The notes beneath the pieces were generated by a model. The model saw only the letters and a program-made list of their open reading frames with translations, ran no database searches and was not told where the DNA came from. The translations under genes were made by a program, and so were the position numbers. From Gammaproteobacteria bacterium (GTDB lineage Bacteria; Pseudomonadota; Gammaproteobacteria; JAJDOJ01), in NCBI GenBank assembly GCA_022340215.1, contig JAJDOJ010000222.1, positions 1-51,613 on the forward strand: DNA of 51,613 nt, given 5' to 3'. Each line of letters begins with the position of its first letter. Within the stretch, counting starts at the first letter, position 1. Shown one piece after another: positions 36,433 to 44,003 of this stretch.

Positions 36433-36750
36433 TTAATCCCTCCCCCTGGCAGAGGGTGTCGCAAAAGCCCGTCCTGCACTCCCTGGCGGCGTTAATAACG
36501 TGCTCGAATGCTCATTCTCGCTCGAGAACGGTGTCGGCAGCGCGGGCGGACCGCTGCCCCGCCCGCCCTTTGAGTGCCTGGATATTAACCCCCGCCAGGG
36601 GAGACGATAGAATGGTCCCTCGGCGACCGCCACATCGAGACACTGGCGCAGCGGCGAGCCACACTGATGGCAGCGCAAAGCTTTAAGCGATGCGCCGCGC
36701 TGGTTGCGAAAGTTCAAGGGGCGTCCGTTCGTGCAGATTGCCATGGACAT
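36433..36750 (-). pseudogene. Short gene with CxxC motif, interrupted by repeat A
   Basis: AGGAG lies 8 bases before the ATG at 36750, and the frame reads MSMAICTNGRPLNFRNQRGA, SLKALRCHQCGSPLRQCLDV, AVAEGPFYRLPWRGLISRHS. The two or three cysteines (CHQC and a later C) suggest a zinc ribbon. From about 36516 the sequence belongs to dispersed repeat A, so the natural 3' end has probably been lost. I do not recognise the family. Confidence 0.4.
36452..36516 (+). repeat. Dispersed repeat A, copy 3
   Basis: GAGGGTGTCGCAAAAGCCCG, TCCTGCACTCCCTGGCGGCG and TTAATAACGTGCTCGAATGC match the copies at 17153-17193 (41 bases) and 29404-29469 (66 bases). This copy has the opposite orientation to the others. 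Confidence 0.8.
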
Positions 36751-36885
36751 CGATACTTCTCCTGATGAGAGGAAAGGACGAACCCGGTGTGCGACGTGGA
36801 AGCGCGATTTCCGGGAGGTTGAAGAAAACCGGGATCGTCCAGATCTGAATCCACTCCTGATTCTCCGAGCGCGAAGCCTCCTGGC

Positions 36886-36920
36886 TTGTAAAATGAACAG
36901 GAGTGTGTATAAAACACACT
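36886..36920 (+). promoter_or_regulatory. hicAB promoter with overlapping operator palindrome
   Basis: TTGTAA (36886-36891) and TATAAA (36909-36914) are separated by 17 bases, an ideal sigma-70 arrangement. The inverted repeat AGTGTGT-ATAAA-ACACACT (36902-36920) covers the -10 box and ends at the base before the hicA ATG (36921). Binding there would block polymerase, and HicB-type antitoxins are known to autorepress. Transcription from this promoter would start at or next to the A of the ATG, and no Shine-Dalgarno is present. Confidence 0.7.
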
Positions 36921-37103
36921 ATGAACAGCAGGGAGCCGATCAAGGAACTGAATACGGCGGGTTGGAAGCTGAAACGAGTCAAGGGCAGTCATCGTCAGTT
37001 CGCTCATCCTGATCATTCCCACGTGGTCACGGTGCCGCACCCGAAAAAGGGCCTTGGGCGCGGACTGGTCAAGGCGATCCGCAAGCAGGCGGGACTGGAG
37101 TGA
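36921..37103 (+). CDS. hicA: HicA toxin (mRNA interferase)
   Basis: The 60-residue protein MNSREPIKELNTAGWKLKRV continues KGSHRQFAHPDHSHVVTVPH and PKKGLGRGLVKAIRKQAGLE. It has the double-stranded-RNA-binding-like fold of HicA, with the catalytic histidine in GSHRQF and the typical VPHP-K-GLGRGLV ending. HicA cleaves mRNAs and is held inactive by HicB. The ATG at 36921 lacks a ribosome-binding site and directly follows the operator palindrome, suggesting leaderless translation. The in-frame ATG at 36903 lies inside the palindrome and is unlikely. hicB follows 4 bases later. The pair sits among repeats in an accessory stretch. Confidence 0.92.
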   Translation: MNSREPIKELNTAGWKLKRVKGSHRQFAHPDHSHVVTVPHPKKGLGRGLVKAIRKQAGLE

Positions 37104-37107
37104 AGGG

Positions 37108-37500
37108 ATGAAAGTGCAATATCCGATTCTGATCGAGCCCGGGACCGACGAAACGGCCTGGGGAATCATCGTTCCCGATTTGCCGGGCTGCTTTTCTGCG
37201 GCCGACGATGAGGCCGATGTACTGGCGAACGCGCGCGAGGCGATTCTCCTGCATCTCGAGGATGCGGAGACGATCCCGGAGCCAACCTCCCTGGCCAAGC
37301 TGCGCGACGACCCGGAATATGCAGGGTTCATTGCCGGCCTGGTCGATGTCGATCTGTCCGCTATCGAGGGCCCGGCCAAGCGCATCAATGTCACGATTCC
37401 CGCCGGCCTGTTGGCGCGCATCGATGCCGCCGCCAGGGCGCGGGGCATGACCCGTTCCGCGTTCCTGAGCAGCGCGGCGTTGCGGGAGATCGGTTCCTGA
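37108..37500 (+). CDS. hicB: HicB antitoxin
   Basis: HicB neutralises HicA and represses the operon. The 130-residue product starts MKVQYPILIEPGTDETAWGI with the partial RNase-H-like fold (IVPDLPGCFSAADDEADVLA; NAREAILLHLEDAETIPEPT). It ends with a ribbon-helix-helix domain, RINVTIPAGLLARIDAAARA and RGMTRSAFLSSAALREI, that would bind the palindrome at 36902-36920. The start at 37108 follows GAAGGG, giving a clear ribosome-binding site in contrast to hicA. The antitoxin may therefore be translated better than the toxin. Confidence 0.93.
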   Translation: MKVQYPILIEPGTDETAWGIIVPDLPGCFSAADDEADVLANAREAILLHLEDAETIPEPTSLAKLRDDPEYAGFIAGLVDVDLSAIEGPAKRINVTIPAGLLARIDAAARARGMTRSAFLSSAALREIGS

Positions 37501-37893
37501 TACGTCATTCAACCGGTCCCGATGTCATATGTAAATAATGGCAGCACAGGACAAGACCTGACCCCATGAACGCGCTTCGTGAAAACCTGTCCGCGACGGG
37601 TATATTGAAAATAAGATACCTGAGTGGCATTGAGGATAGCGGTACAAAATTACCCTATTTACACCGCCCGGGTCACCGGTTTGTTGGAACGCTGCAATGC
37701 CGGGGTCCGATGAAACGATTTCGGCGGGAGGCCGGGCTTCGCCGTGAATCGGCAACTCTGATTCCCTGGCGCCAGGCCGTGTTTTGGTCTGTAATCCAGC
37801 TATCGTGTGCGGCGGCGACGCCCCGAGTGACCGCCGGACACCGTCCGCCCGTGAACCTACCAGGCAACCGACAGCCAGAGATCCGGATCCCGC
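37501..37893. other. 393-bp intergenic region with a MITE-2 end
   Basis: No gene is supported between hicB and the HpnL-like gene. A single MITE-2 terminus (GTGAAAACCTGTCCGCGACG then GGTATAT, 37579-37605, one mismatch to the full element) lies in it, followed by AT-rich sequence (TTGAAAATAAGATACCTGAG) that could include a promoter for the downstream gene. The long open frame starting at 37566 runs through and past the real membrane-protein gene in another frame and is not credible. Confidence 0.5.
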
Positions 37894-38871
37894 ATGAAAC
37901 TCTCCGCGTTCATTGCCGCCATGCTGGGACTCACACTGGCCCTTGCTCTCATCGCCTGGCAGGGATTCGGCAGCGTGGCGGCGGCTCTGGTATCGGCTGG
38001 ATGGGGACTGCTCGTCGTCACCGCATACTACCTGTTTCCCATGTGGCTCGACGCGATCGGCTGGAGACCGCTGTTTCCTGTGGAACGAAGGCCCTCGACG
38101 CTGCGGTTGCTACAGATCCGGTGGATCCGCGACGGGATCAACCGTTTGCTGCCTGTAGCCCAGGTCGGCGGCGATCTCGCCAGCGCCTGGATGCTGATGC
38201 GCGACGGCATTCCGGGTGCGGTTGCCGGGGCGAGCATCGTACTGGACGTCACCCTCGCGCTGGTGTCCCAACTCCTGTTCACGATGCTCGGCGTGGCGGT
38301 GCTGCTGGTCGTCACGGAAGCAGACGCCGTGCTGTACGCATCGCTGGCGGCGCTCGGACTCGGGGCGCTGGTCGTGATGGCCTTTATCGTCGTACAGCTG
38401 AAGGGCATGTTCGAGGTGTTCGTGCGCTGGATCTCCAACCTGTCGGGTGGGGGGAACCGATGGATGGCGACCTTCGGTGGCGCCGCACGTCTCGATGCGG
38501 CGATTCGCGAGCTGTACACCAGGGGGCCCGACCTGGCCGTGGCCGCCACATGGCGTTTCCTGGCCTGGGTGGCCGGCGTCGGCGAGGTGTGGCTCGCACT
38601 GTACTTCCTCGGACATCCCGTGACGCTGGTCGAGGCCCTGATGCTGGAGAGTCTCGGCCAGGCGATCAAGAACATGGCCTTCACCATCCCCGGTGCGCTT
38701 GGTGTTCAGGAGGGGGGATACATGTTGCTGGTCGCGATCCTCGGTATACCGCCCGAGGTGGGTCTGACCCTGTCGCTGGTCAAGCGTGTTCGTCAGTTGT
38801 TGCTCGGCATCCCGGCGGTGATCGCCTTTCAGATCTCGGAGGGACGACACTTTCTCCGCAGCGAGGCCTGA
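37894..38871 (+). CDS. HpnL-like / lysylphosphatidylglycerol-synthase-TM family membrane protein
   Basis: The 325-residue protein has about seven or eight hydrophobic helices, starting FIAAMLGLTLALALIAWQGF, with GWGLLVVTAYYLFPMWLDAI and GASIVLDVTLALVSQLLFTM. LESLGQAIKNMAFTIPGALG and VQEGGYMLLVAILGIP follow; this conserved IPGALGVQEG loop is typical of the flippase-like LPG synthase membrane domain and of HpnL proteins associated with hopanoid loci. No hopanoid genes are in the window, so lipid or glycolipid translocation is only an inference. It converges on kdnB with 34 bases between the stops. The catalytic GNAT-like domain of true LPG synthases is absent. Confidence 0.75.
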   Translation: MKLSAFIAAMLGLTLALALIAWQGFGSVAAALVSAGWGLLVVTAYYLFPMWLDAIGWRPLFPVERRPSTLRLLQIRWIRDGINRLLPVAQVGGDLASAWMLMRDGIPGAVAGASIVLDVTLALVSQLLFTMLGVAVLLVVTEADAVLYASLAALGLGALVVMAFIVVQLKGMFEVFVRWISNLSGGGNRWMATFGGAARLDAAIRELYTRGPDLAVAATWRFLAWVAGVGEVWLALYFLGHPVTLVEALMLESLGQAIKNMAFTIPGALGVQEGGYMLLVAILGIPPEVGLTLSLVKRVRQLLLGIPAVIAFQISEGRHFLRSEA

Positions 38872-38905
38872 AAGGCAGGAGAAACCTGCTACCGGCGCCG
38901 GTCCA

Positions 38906-39979
38906 TCACATCCTCTCGTAGAGCGCCTGTACGCGTTCGCGCGGCATCTTTTCACGCCAGGCCTTGCCGAGCGCGTTCTCCCACAGCGGATCGAGGCTCA
39001 GGGCGACGTCGATCATCTTGTCCATTCCGGCCTGATCGAGCTCGGCGGTGAGACCACGCCGCAGTTCGATCCCGCCCTTGTTCATCATGCGCCGGAATTC
39101 CTCGACACCCTCCGGGTAGAACTCCTCGAGCTGATCGAAGGCCACACAGTTCCCCTCTCCGTGGTGCAGATCGAGGACGTATGACAGGCCATAGGAAAGT
39201 GCGTGACACACCCCGACCTGTGAGTAACCGATACTCATCCCGCCGAAATAGGAGGCGATCATCAACTTGTCGTCCAACTCTGGGGTGTGCTCGCCGAGAA
39301 ACACCTCGCGGCACAGTTCCAACGACTTCTCACCGTACGCGCGGCTGAACGCGTTCAGATAAGTCCCCTCAAGGGACTCGATGCAGTGGATGTAGCAGTC
39401 CATCCCGGTATAGAAGCGCTGAGGGTTGGGGACATCGCGGATCAGATCCGGATCGAGCACGATCTGGTCGAACACCGTGTGGTCCGAATTCATGCCGAGC
39501 TTTCGCACCGGGCCGGTCAGTACCGTCGTGCGAGACACCTCGGCGCCGGTCCCGGACAGGGTCGGGACACCGACCTTGTAGGCCGCCGGATTTTGGATCA
39601 GGTCCCAGCCCTGGTAGTCGGACGAGGAACCCGGGTTGGTCAGCATGAGCGCGACGGCCTTGGCCAGATCCATGGCGCTACCGCCGCCCAGACCGATGAC
39701 CCCACGGGGCTCGCCCCCGACGGCCTCGCGCGCCTGTTCGGTCAGCGAGTCCACGTAGACCGTCTTGGGCTCGTCGTCTACGTTGACCCACAGGAGCCGG
39801 TCCCCCTCGCGCAGCGGGACCCGTCCTGCCAGCTCGTGGTCCCGGAACACGTCGTCGACGAGAAACACCATGCCTGGCCCCGACGAAGCACGCCGCGGCG
39901 CCAGGATGTCGTCGAGCCGATCGAAACTGCCACGGCCGAAGACCACGTGCGAAATCATCGGCAGGTTCTTGAATGCCAC
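38906..39979 (-). CDS. kdnB: 3-deoxy-alpha-D-manno-octulosonate 8-oxidase (iron alcohol dehydrogenase family)
   Basis: KdnB oxidises C8 of Kdo to the aldehyde. The 357-residue protein is an iron-type group III dehydrogenase: VIGLGGGSAMDLAKAVALML (NAD binding), VPTLSGTGAEVSRTTVLTG, YTGMDCYIHCIESLEGTYLN and GVCHALSYGLSYVLDLHHGE supply the Asp and three His metal ligands. The start MAFKNLPMISHVVFGRGSFD, and the pairing with a DegT aminotransferase three bases upstream, match the Shewanella kdnA-kdnB pair, where the product is 8-amino-3,8-dideoxy-Kdo in LPS. A general alcohol dehydrogenase is the alternative. Confidence 0.82.
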   Translation of the reverse strand: MAFKNLPMISHVVFGRGSFDRLDDILAPRRASSGPGMVFLVDDVFRDHELAGRVPLREGDRLLWVNVDDEPKTVYVDSLTEQAREAVGGEPRGVIGLGGGSAMDLAKAVALMLTNPGSSSDYQGWDLIQNPAAYKVGVPTLSGTGAEVSRTTVLTGPVRKLGMNSDHTVFDQIVLDPDLIRDVPNPQRFYTGMDCYIHCIESLEGTYLNAFSRAYGEKSLELCREVFLGEHTPELDDKLMIASYFGGMSIGYSQVGVCHALSYGLSYVLDLHHGEGNCVAFDQLEEFYPEGVEEFRRMMNKGGIELRRGLTAELDQAGMDKMIDVALSLDPLWENALGKAWREKMPRERVQALYERM

Positions 39980-39982
39980 GGT

Positions 39983-41167
39983 CTATCCTCCGAGCACCCT
40001 GGCGATCTTGCGCGTGAGCCCCTCGAGTTCACGCTCGTCCCAGGAAAGCTGTACCAGCATCGAGATCGTGCGCGACAGCACGCCATCGGACCGGGGCACG
40101 CGGATATCGCGAAGGTCCGGGACGGGATCGATCAGCGTCAGCGGCGAGCGGCCCGGTGTTCTCAGTTTCTTCAGGTGCTCCCAGCGCCGCACGTAGTGCC
40201 AGTTGTTGTCGTACCAGTAGAAGCAACCGACGCCCTCGGACTTCAGTGCGACCGCCAGTTCGCGGGCACGTATCTCGTCCGGCATCATGAGACTCAGGAA
40301 CGTCGCGGAATCCCCGGCCGGGTCCGGCAGACGACGAAAGCCCACCTCGGAAGACACGGCAAAGGCCTCCTTGAGCCTGCGTTTGTTTTCCCGCTGCGTT
40401 GCGATGATCGCGTCGAGCTTGCGCAACTGGGCGAGACCCACAGCCGCATGCAACTCACTGATCCGGTAATTGGTGCCGAGCACCGGGTGGTCCTCCGCCC
40501 CGCGATCCGAACCGATGTGGTCGTGGCCATGATCGGCATACCGATGCGACAGCTCGTAGAGTCCCTCGTCGTCGGTGACCACTGCCCCGCCCTCGCCGCA
40601 GGTGATCGTCTTGACCGGATCGAACGAGAAACACCCCATGCGCCCGAAGGTCCCGAGCGACCTGCCCCCGAGGCTCGCACCCACGGCCTGAGCGGTGTCT
40701 TCGATCAAGGTGACACCGCGCTCGTCGCACAGGGTTGCGATCGCGTCGACCTGCGCCATCGCTCCGCACATGTGTACGACGATCACGGCGCGGGTCCGCT
40801 CCGTGATCCTCTCCCCCATACTGGCGGGATCCAGACACAGCGTATCGTCCACCTCGGCGAACACGGGCACCGCACCGCATTGCAGCACCGCCTCGACGGT
40901 CGCGATGAAGGTGAAGGGCGGCACGATGACCTCGTCCCCGGCGCCGACACCGCAGGCCGCCAGCGAGATGGCAAGCGCGGAGGTACCGCTGGAACACAGG
41001 TGGCAGTGCCCCGCACCCAGTCGCGCGGCAAATTCACGCTCGAACTCCCGTGCCTTCCAGCGGTCCTTGCGGGCGGCATCGAATCCATAGCGGAACAGGA
41101 CACCGGTCTCCAGCACTTCTCCGACCTCGGCGCGTTCCTCGTCACCAAAGATCTCGAATCCAGGCAC
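39983..41167 (-). CDS. kdnA: 8-amino-3,8-dideoxy-octulosonate transaminase (DegT/DnrJ/EryC1)
   Basis: KdnA transaminates the 8-oxo-Kdo made by KdnB, using PLP. From the GTG at 41167 the product has 394 residues, starting MPGFEIFGDEERAEVGEVLE, then TGVLFRYGFDAARKDRWKAR, typical of KdnA. Other motifs are HLCSSGTSALAISLAACGVG, DEVIVPPFTFIATVEAVLQC, LIEDTAQAVGASLGG, CFSFDPVKTITCGEGGAVVT (PLP lysine), and NYRISELHAAVGLAQL. GGAG lies 5 bases before this GTG. The frame is open to an ATG at 41251, but the extra 28 residues look unlike the family. It is transcribed into kdnB with a 3-base gap. Confidence 0.82.
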   Translation of the reverse strand: MPGFEIFGDEERAEVGEVLETGVLFRYGFDAARKDRWKAREFEREFAARLGAGHCHLCSSGTSALAISLAACGVGAGDEVIVPPFTFIATVEAVLQCGAVPVFAEVDDTLCLDPASMGERITERTRAVIVVHMCGAMAQVDAIATLCDERGVTLIEDTAQAVGASLGGRSLGTFGRMGCFSFDPVKTITCGEGGAVVTDDEGLYELSHRYADHGHDHIGSDRGAEDHPVLGTNYRISELHAAVGLAQLRKLDAIIATQRENKRRLKEAFAVSSEVGFRRLPDPAGDSATFLSLMMPDEIRARELAVALKSEGVGCFYWYDNNWHYVRRWEHLKKLRTPGRSPLTLIDPVPDLRDIRVPRSDGVLSRTISMLVQLSWDERELEGLTRKIARVLGG

Positions 41168-41466
41168 GGCGACTCCAGGTGTCGGGATGACGGCGGCCCC
41201 GTCAGGCGTTACACGGCAAGCCGCCGGAGAAGAATATCCCGGTGCCGCCATTCGGGTAACGTGTGGCTGACTCGACCCGGGTCCGTTTCAGCACAACGGC
41301 CACTGCGAGCACCGGGTCATGGTACATCGGCAGTGCGGGATTTTGAACCGGTCCCGGAGCACCGGGTTCGGTGTTGCCACGCAACCAAACACTTATCGAT
41401 CGGTCGGCCCTCAGGGGCCCTGAACCCCGTATAATTCACACTCCCCCCGCTGAGAACCGTATCCGG

Positions 41467-42246
41467 ATGGACAAACCGAGCGCGCAGGACCTGCTGAATT
41501 ACACGGCGCCCGACGATCTGCTTGCCGGGCGCGTCATACTGGTTACGGGAGCGGACAGCGGGATCGGCGAGGCGCTGGCCCGGCGCTGCGCGGCCTGCGG
41601 TGCGACCGTGGTGCTGTTGTCCCACCAGATGCGTGCGCTCGAGGCGGTCTACGACAGGATCGAGGATGCGGGCGGACCGCAACCTGCCATCTATCCCATG
41701 AACCTAGAGGGCACGACCGCGCGGGAATACGACGAACTGGCCGATACCCTCTCCGGCACCTTCGGTCGCCTGGACGGGCTGGTCAACAACGCCGCCTCGG
41801 TCAGCGGGCTCACCCCGCTGAGGCACTACGATGCCGAACGCTGGGCGAGCGTCATGGCGGTCAACCTGCACGCCCCGTTCCTGCTGACGCGCGCCTGCTT
41901 GCCGTTGCTGGAAAAGGCGCCGGATGCCTCGATCGTGTTCTCGACGCACGACTGCACCCGCGCCTTCTGGGGCGCCTACGGGGTGGCGAAACAGGGCGTG
42001 CTCGGCCTGATGCGGATACTGGCACTGGAATACCTGGACAGCGAGCCGGAGATCCGCGTCAACGGGGTGGACACCGGACCGGTGCGCACGCGCCTCCATC
42101 TGCAGAACTACCCCGCTACCCGTCCCGGCGAGATCCCTGAACCCGAAGACGTCATCGCCCCGTATCTCTACCTGCTCGGCGCCGATGGGCGTGGCGTCAC
42201 CAGGCGGAACTTCGAACTCGCTCCGCGCGCTCAAAACGTCTCGTAG
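41467..42246 (+). CDS. yciK: YciK-type short-chain dehydrogenase
   Basis: The 259-residue protein has the SDR Rossmann motif VILVTGADSGIGEALARRCA, GRLDGLVNNAASVSGLTPLR, ALLTR-like helix and the active-site YGVAKQGVLGLMRILALEYL (Tyr-x-x-x-Lys). The catalytic Ser region reads IVFSTHDCTRAFWGAYG, which differs from the usual S-S-S. DLLAGRVILVTGA and the NVNGVDTGPVRTRL-like C-terminal text agree with YciK-like oxidoreductases. In Pseudomonas this gene follows mupP; here it is displaced by about 14 kb. ATG 41467 follows CCGG and a TATAAT at 41430-41435; the longer frame from 41371 is rejected. The substrate is unknown. Confidence 0.8.
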   Translation: MDKPSAQDLLNYTAPDDLLAGRVILVTGADSGIGEALARRCAACGATVVLLSHQMRALEAVYDRIEDAGGPQPAIYPMNLEGTTAREYDELADTLSGTFGRLDGLVNNAASVSGLTPLRHYDAERWASVMAVNLHAPFLLTRACLPLLEKAPDASIVFSTHDCTRAFWGAYGVAKQGVLGLMRILALEYLDSEPEIRVNGVDTGPVRTRLHLQNYPATRPGEIPEPEDVIAPYLYLLGADGRGVTRRNFELAPRAQNVS

Positions 42247-42264
42247 GTTGAGTTTGCAGGCTGT

Positions 42265-42462
42265 TCACCTCGCGGTCGCCTCGGCAAGGTCCTCACGGAT
42301 ATCCAGAAAGGCGTTCCGGAATCGTGGCGAGAACTCGTGGCACCCCGAATTCACTATCCCCTCCTCGAGCGCCCCTCGCTGGCTGCCGGCAAGCGGCGCG
42401 GACCGGACGGGCAGCAGGCGAATCGCGAACCGGAACACAGCGCGATAGCCGGCCTTGTTCAT
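42265..42462 (-). CDS. Possible small protein downstream of the endonuclease III-like gene
   Basis: A 65-residue frame, MNKAGYRAVFRFAIRLLPVR, SAPLAGSQRGALEEGIVNSG, CHEFSPRFRNAFLDIREDLA, EATAR, lies after the endonuclease gene on the same strand. AGGAGG directly touches its ATG, which is too close for an ideal ribosome-binding site. It has no recognisable motif. It may be chance reading of the space between converging genes. Confidence 0.3.
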   Translation of the reverse strand: MNKAGYRAVFRFAIRLLPVRSAPLAGSQRGALEEGIVNSGCHEFSPRFRNAFLDIREDLAEATAR

Positions 42463-42493
42463 CCTCCTCTGTCCTCGATCCGGGAGGCGTCGG

Positions 42494-43159
42494 TCACGCC
42501 GCACGTGACGCGACGCTGGGGCAGATCGACTTCAGCACACACCCCCCGCAAGCGGGCCGCGTTCGGCAGACATCCTTTCCATGCCGCACGATCAGTGCAT
42601 GGAATTCGTTATAGATTCTCGGGTCGGGCGGCAGTGCATCCTCGAACCAGCCCCGCAGACGTTCGTAGGGTTCGTCCCCGCTCACCATGCCGAGGCGGGA
42701 GAATATCCGGCGCGTGTAGGCGTCGATAACGAACACAGGTCGTCCGAAGGCATAGAGCAGGATGTCGTCCGCCGTCTCGGGACCGATGCCTCGGACCGAG
42801 AGGAGCGCATCGCGCAGGGCGACGGTCGACAGTTCGTCGAGCCCTCCGAAACCGCCTCGGCAAAGATACCAGTTGCAGAAATCGGCGAGCCGGCGGGCCT
42901 TGACGTTGAAATAGCCCGAGGGCTTCAGGTGCCGGGCGAGCACCGCTCGCGGACAATCCCGTATGGCGCAGGCATCGAGCAAGCCGGCACGCTTGAGGTT
43001 CGTAATCGCTCGCTCCACGTTGCCCCAGGCGGTGTTCTGCGTCAACACCGCGCCGACCATGACCTCGAAAGGCGTATCGGCAGGCCACCAGTGCTGCGGG
43101 CCATAGCGACCGAACATCCGGCGGTAGATCCCCGCGGGATCTGGATCCTTCGGGCTCAC
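42494..43159 (-). CDS. Endonuclease III-family DNA glycosylase lacking the lyase lysine
   Basis: The 221-residue protein has the HhH-GPD fold: FEVMVGAVLTQNTAWGNVER, LLSVRGIGPETADDILLYAF, GRPVFVIDAYTRRIFSRLG and a cysteine cluster VCRTRPACGGCVLKSICPS. The catalytic Asp (VIDAYT) is kept. The lysine that makes Nth a bifunctional lyase (GVGRKTA in E. coli) is Glu here (GIGPETA), so a monofunctional glycosylase, perhaps for alkylated or mismatched bases, is expected. The Fe-S spacing is CX5CX2CX5C, one residue shorter than in Nth. Its start overlaps rluB by four bases, ending the trpS-scpAB operon. Confidence 0.85.
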   Translation of the reverse strand: MSPKDPDPAGIYRRMFGRYGPQHWWPADTPFEVMVGAVLTQNTAWGNVERAITNLKRAGLLDACAIRDCPRAVLARHLKPSGYFNVKARRLADFCNWYLCRGGFGGLDELSTVALRDALLSVRGIGPETADDILLYAFGRPVFVIDAYTRRIFSRLGMVSGDEPYERLRGWFEDALPPDPRIYNEFHALIVRHGKDVCRTRPACGGCVLKSICPSVASRAA

Positions 43160-43998
43160 CGGGCCTCGCGACGCGGCCCGCCCCAGGGTTTCTTGCGGGG
43201 CTTCCTCCGGGGACGGGTCTTGCGGGCCCGCTCCGGCAATCCGGCCGCCGTAGCCAGCGCCTGCAACTCCACCGGTGCCAGCTCCCGCCAGCGTCCACGC
43301 CTGAGCCCACCGCCGAGCTCGATGGGCCCGTAACGGACGCGAATCAGGCGGCTGACCCGCAGGCCCTGGGACTCCATCAGACGCCGTACCTCGCGGTTCC
43401 GCCCTTCGGAGAGCACCACGCGATACCAGTGATTGGCCCCGGATCCGCCCGCCTCGCCGATCGCCGTGAAACGTGCCGTTCCGTCGTCCAGTTTCACCCC
43501 GTCGAGCAGACGCGCGCGCATCCCGGCGCTGAGCGCACCGAGTACGCGAACGGCGTACTCGCGCTCGATCCCCGCCGACGGATGCATGAGCCGGTTTGCC
43601 AGTTCCCCATCGTTGGTGAACAGAAGCAGGCCGCTGGAATTGATATCGAGCCGCCCGACATTGATCCAGCGGCCGGTCTCAAGCGGCGGCAGGCTGGAGA
43701 ACACCGTCGGCCGCCCCTGCGGGTCGCGGCGCGTCGTGACCTCGTCCTCGGGTTTGTTGTAGACGATGACCCGCAGGGTGTCGGGTGCACGGCTGCGCAC
43801 CGGCCGACCCCGGACGCTGATCCTGTCACCCGGTACGGCGCGGTCCCCGAGGCGGACGGTCTTGCCGTTCACCTTTACCTCTCCCGCGGCGATCAAGGCT
43901 TCGATCTCCCGGCGGGAACCGATGCCGGCCGCGGCGAGGACCTTCTGCACCCGTTCGCTGGCGGCATCGGGCGCCGCCGGCCGTCTGTCCGCAGGCAT
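43156..43998 (-). CDS. rluB: 23S rRNA pseudouridine(2605) synthase
   Basis: RluB isomerises U2605 of 23S rRNA. The 280-residue protein starts with an S4 RNA-binding domain (RVQKVLAAAGIGSRREIEAL; AAGEVKVNGKTVRLGDRAVP). The RsuA/RluB catalytic domain carries IVYNKPEDEVTTRRDPQGRP and GRWINVGRLDINSSGLLLFT with the catalytic Asp, and YRVVLSEGRNREVRRLMESQ. A basic C-terminal tail (KTRPRRKPRKKPWGGPRREA) is common in RluB. It lies 5 bases after scpB in the conserved scpA-scpB-rluB order. Confidence 0.94.
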   Translation of the reverse strand: MPADRRPAAPDAASERVQKVLAAAGIGSRREIEALIAAGEVKVNGKTVRLGDRAVPGDRISVRGRPVRSRAPDTLRVIVYNKPEDEVTTRRDPQGRPTVFSSLPPLETGRWINVGRLDINSSGLLLFTNDGELANRLMHPSAGIEREYAVRVLGALSAGMRARLLDGVKLDDGTARFTAIGEAGGSGANHWYRVVLSEGRNREVRRLMESQGLRVSRLIRVRYGPIELGGGLRRGRWRELAPVELQALATAAGLPERARKTRPRRKPRKKPWGGPRREAR

Positions 43999-44003
43999 GC
44001 GCT

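Noticed and set aside
37566-38921. A 451-codon plus-strand frame overlapping the HpnL-like gene
   Set aside because: It is Arg/Gly-rich out-of-frame translation that starts at a MITE-2 end; the in-frame membrane protein at 37894-38871 explains the locus.
39287-41434. A 715-codon plus-strand frame across kdnB and kdnA
   Set aside because: Antisense shadow of two genes with clear catalytic motifs; it has no domain of its own and crosses their junction.
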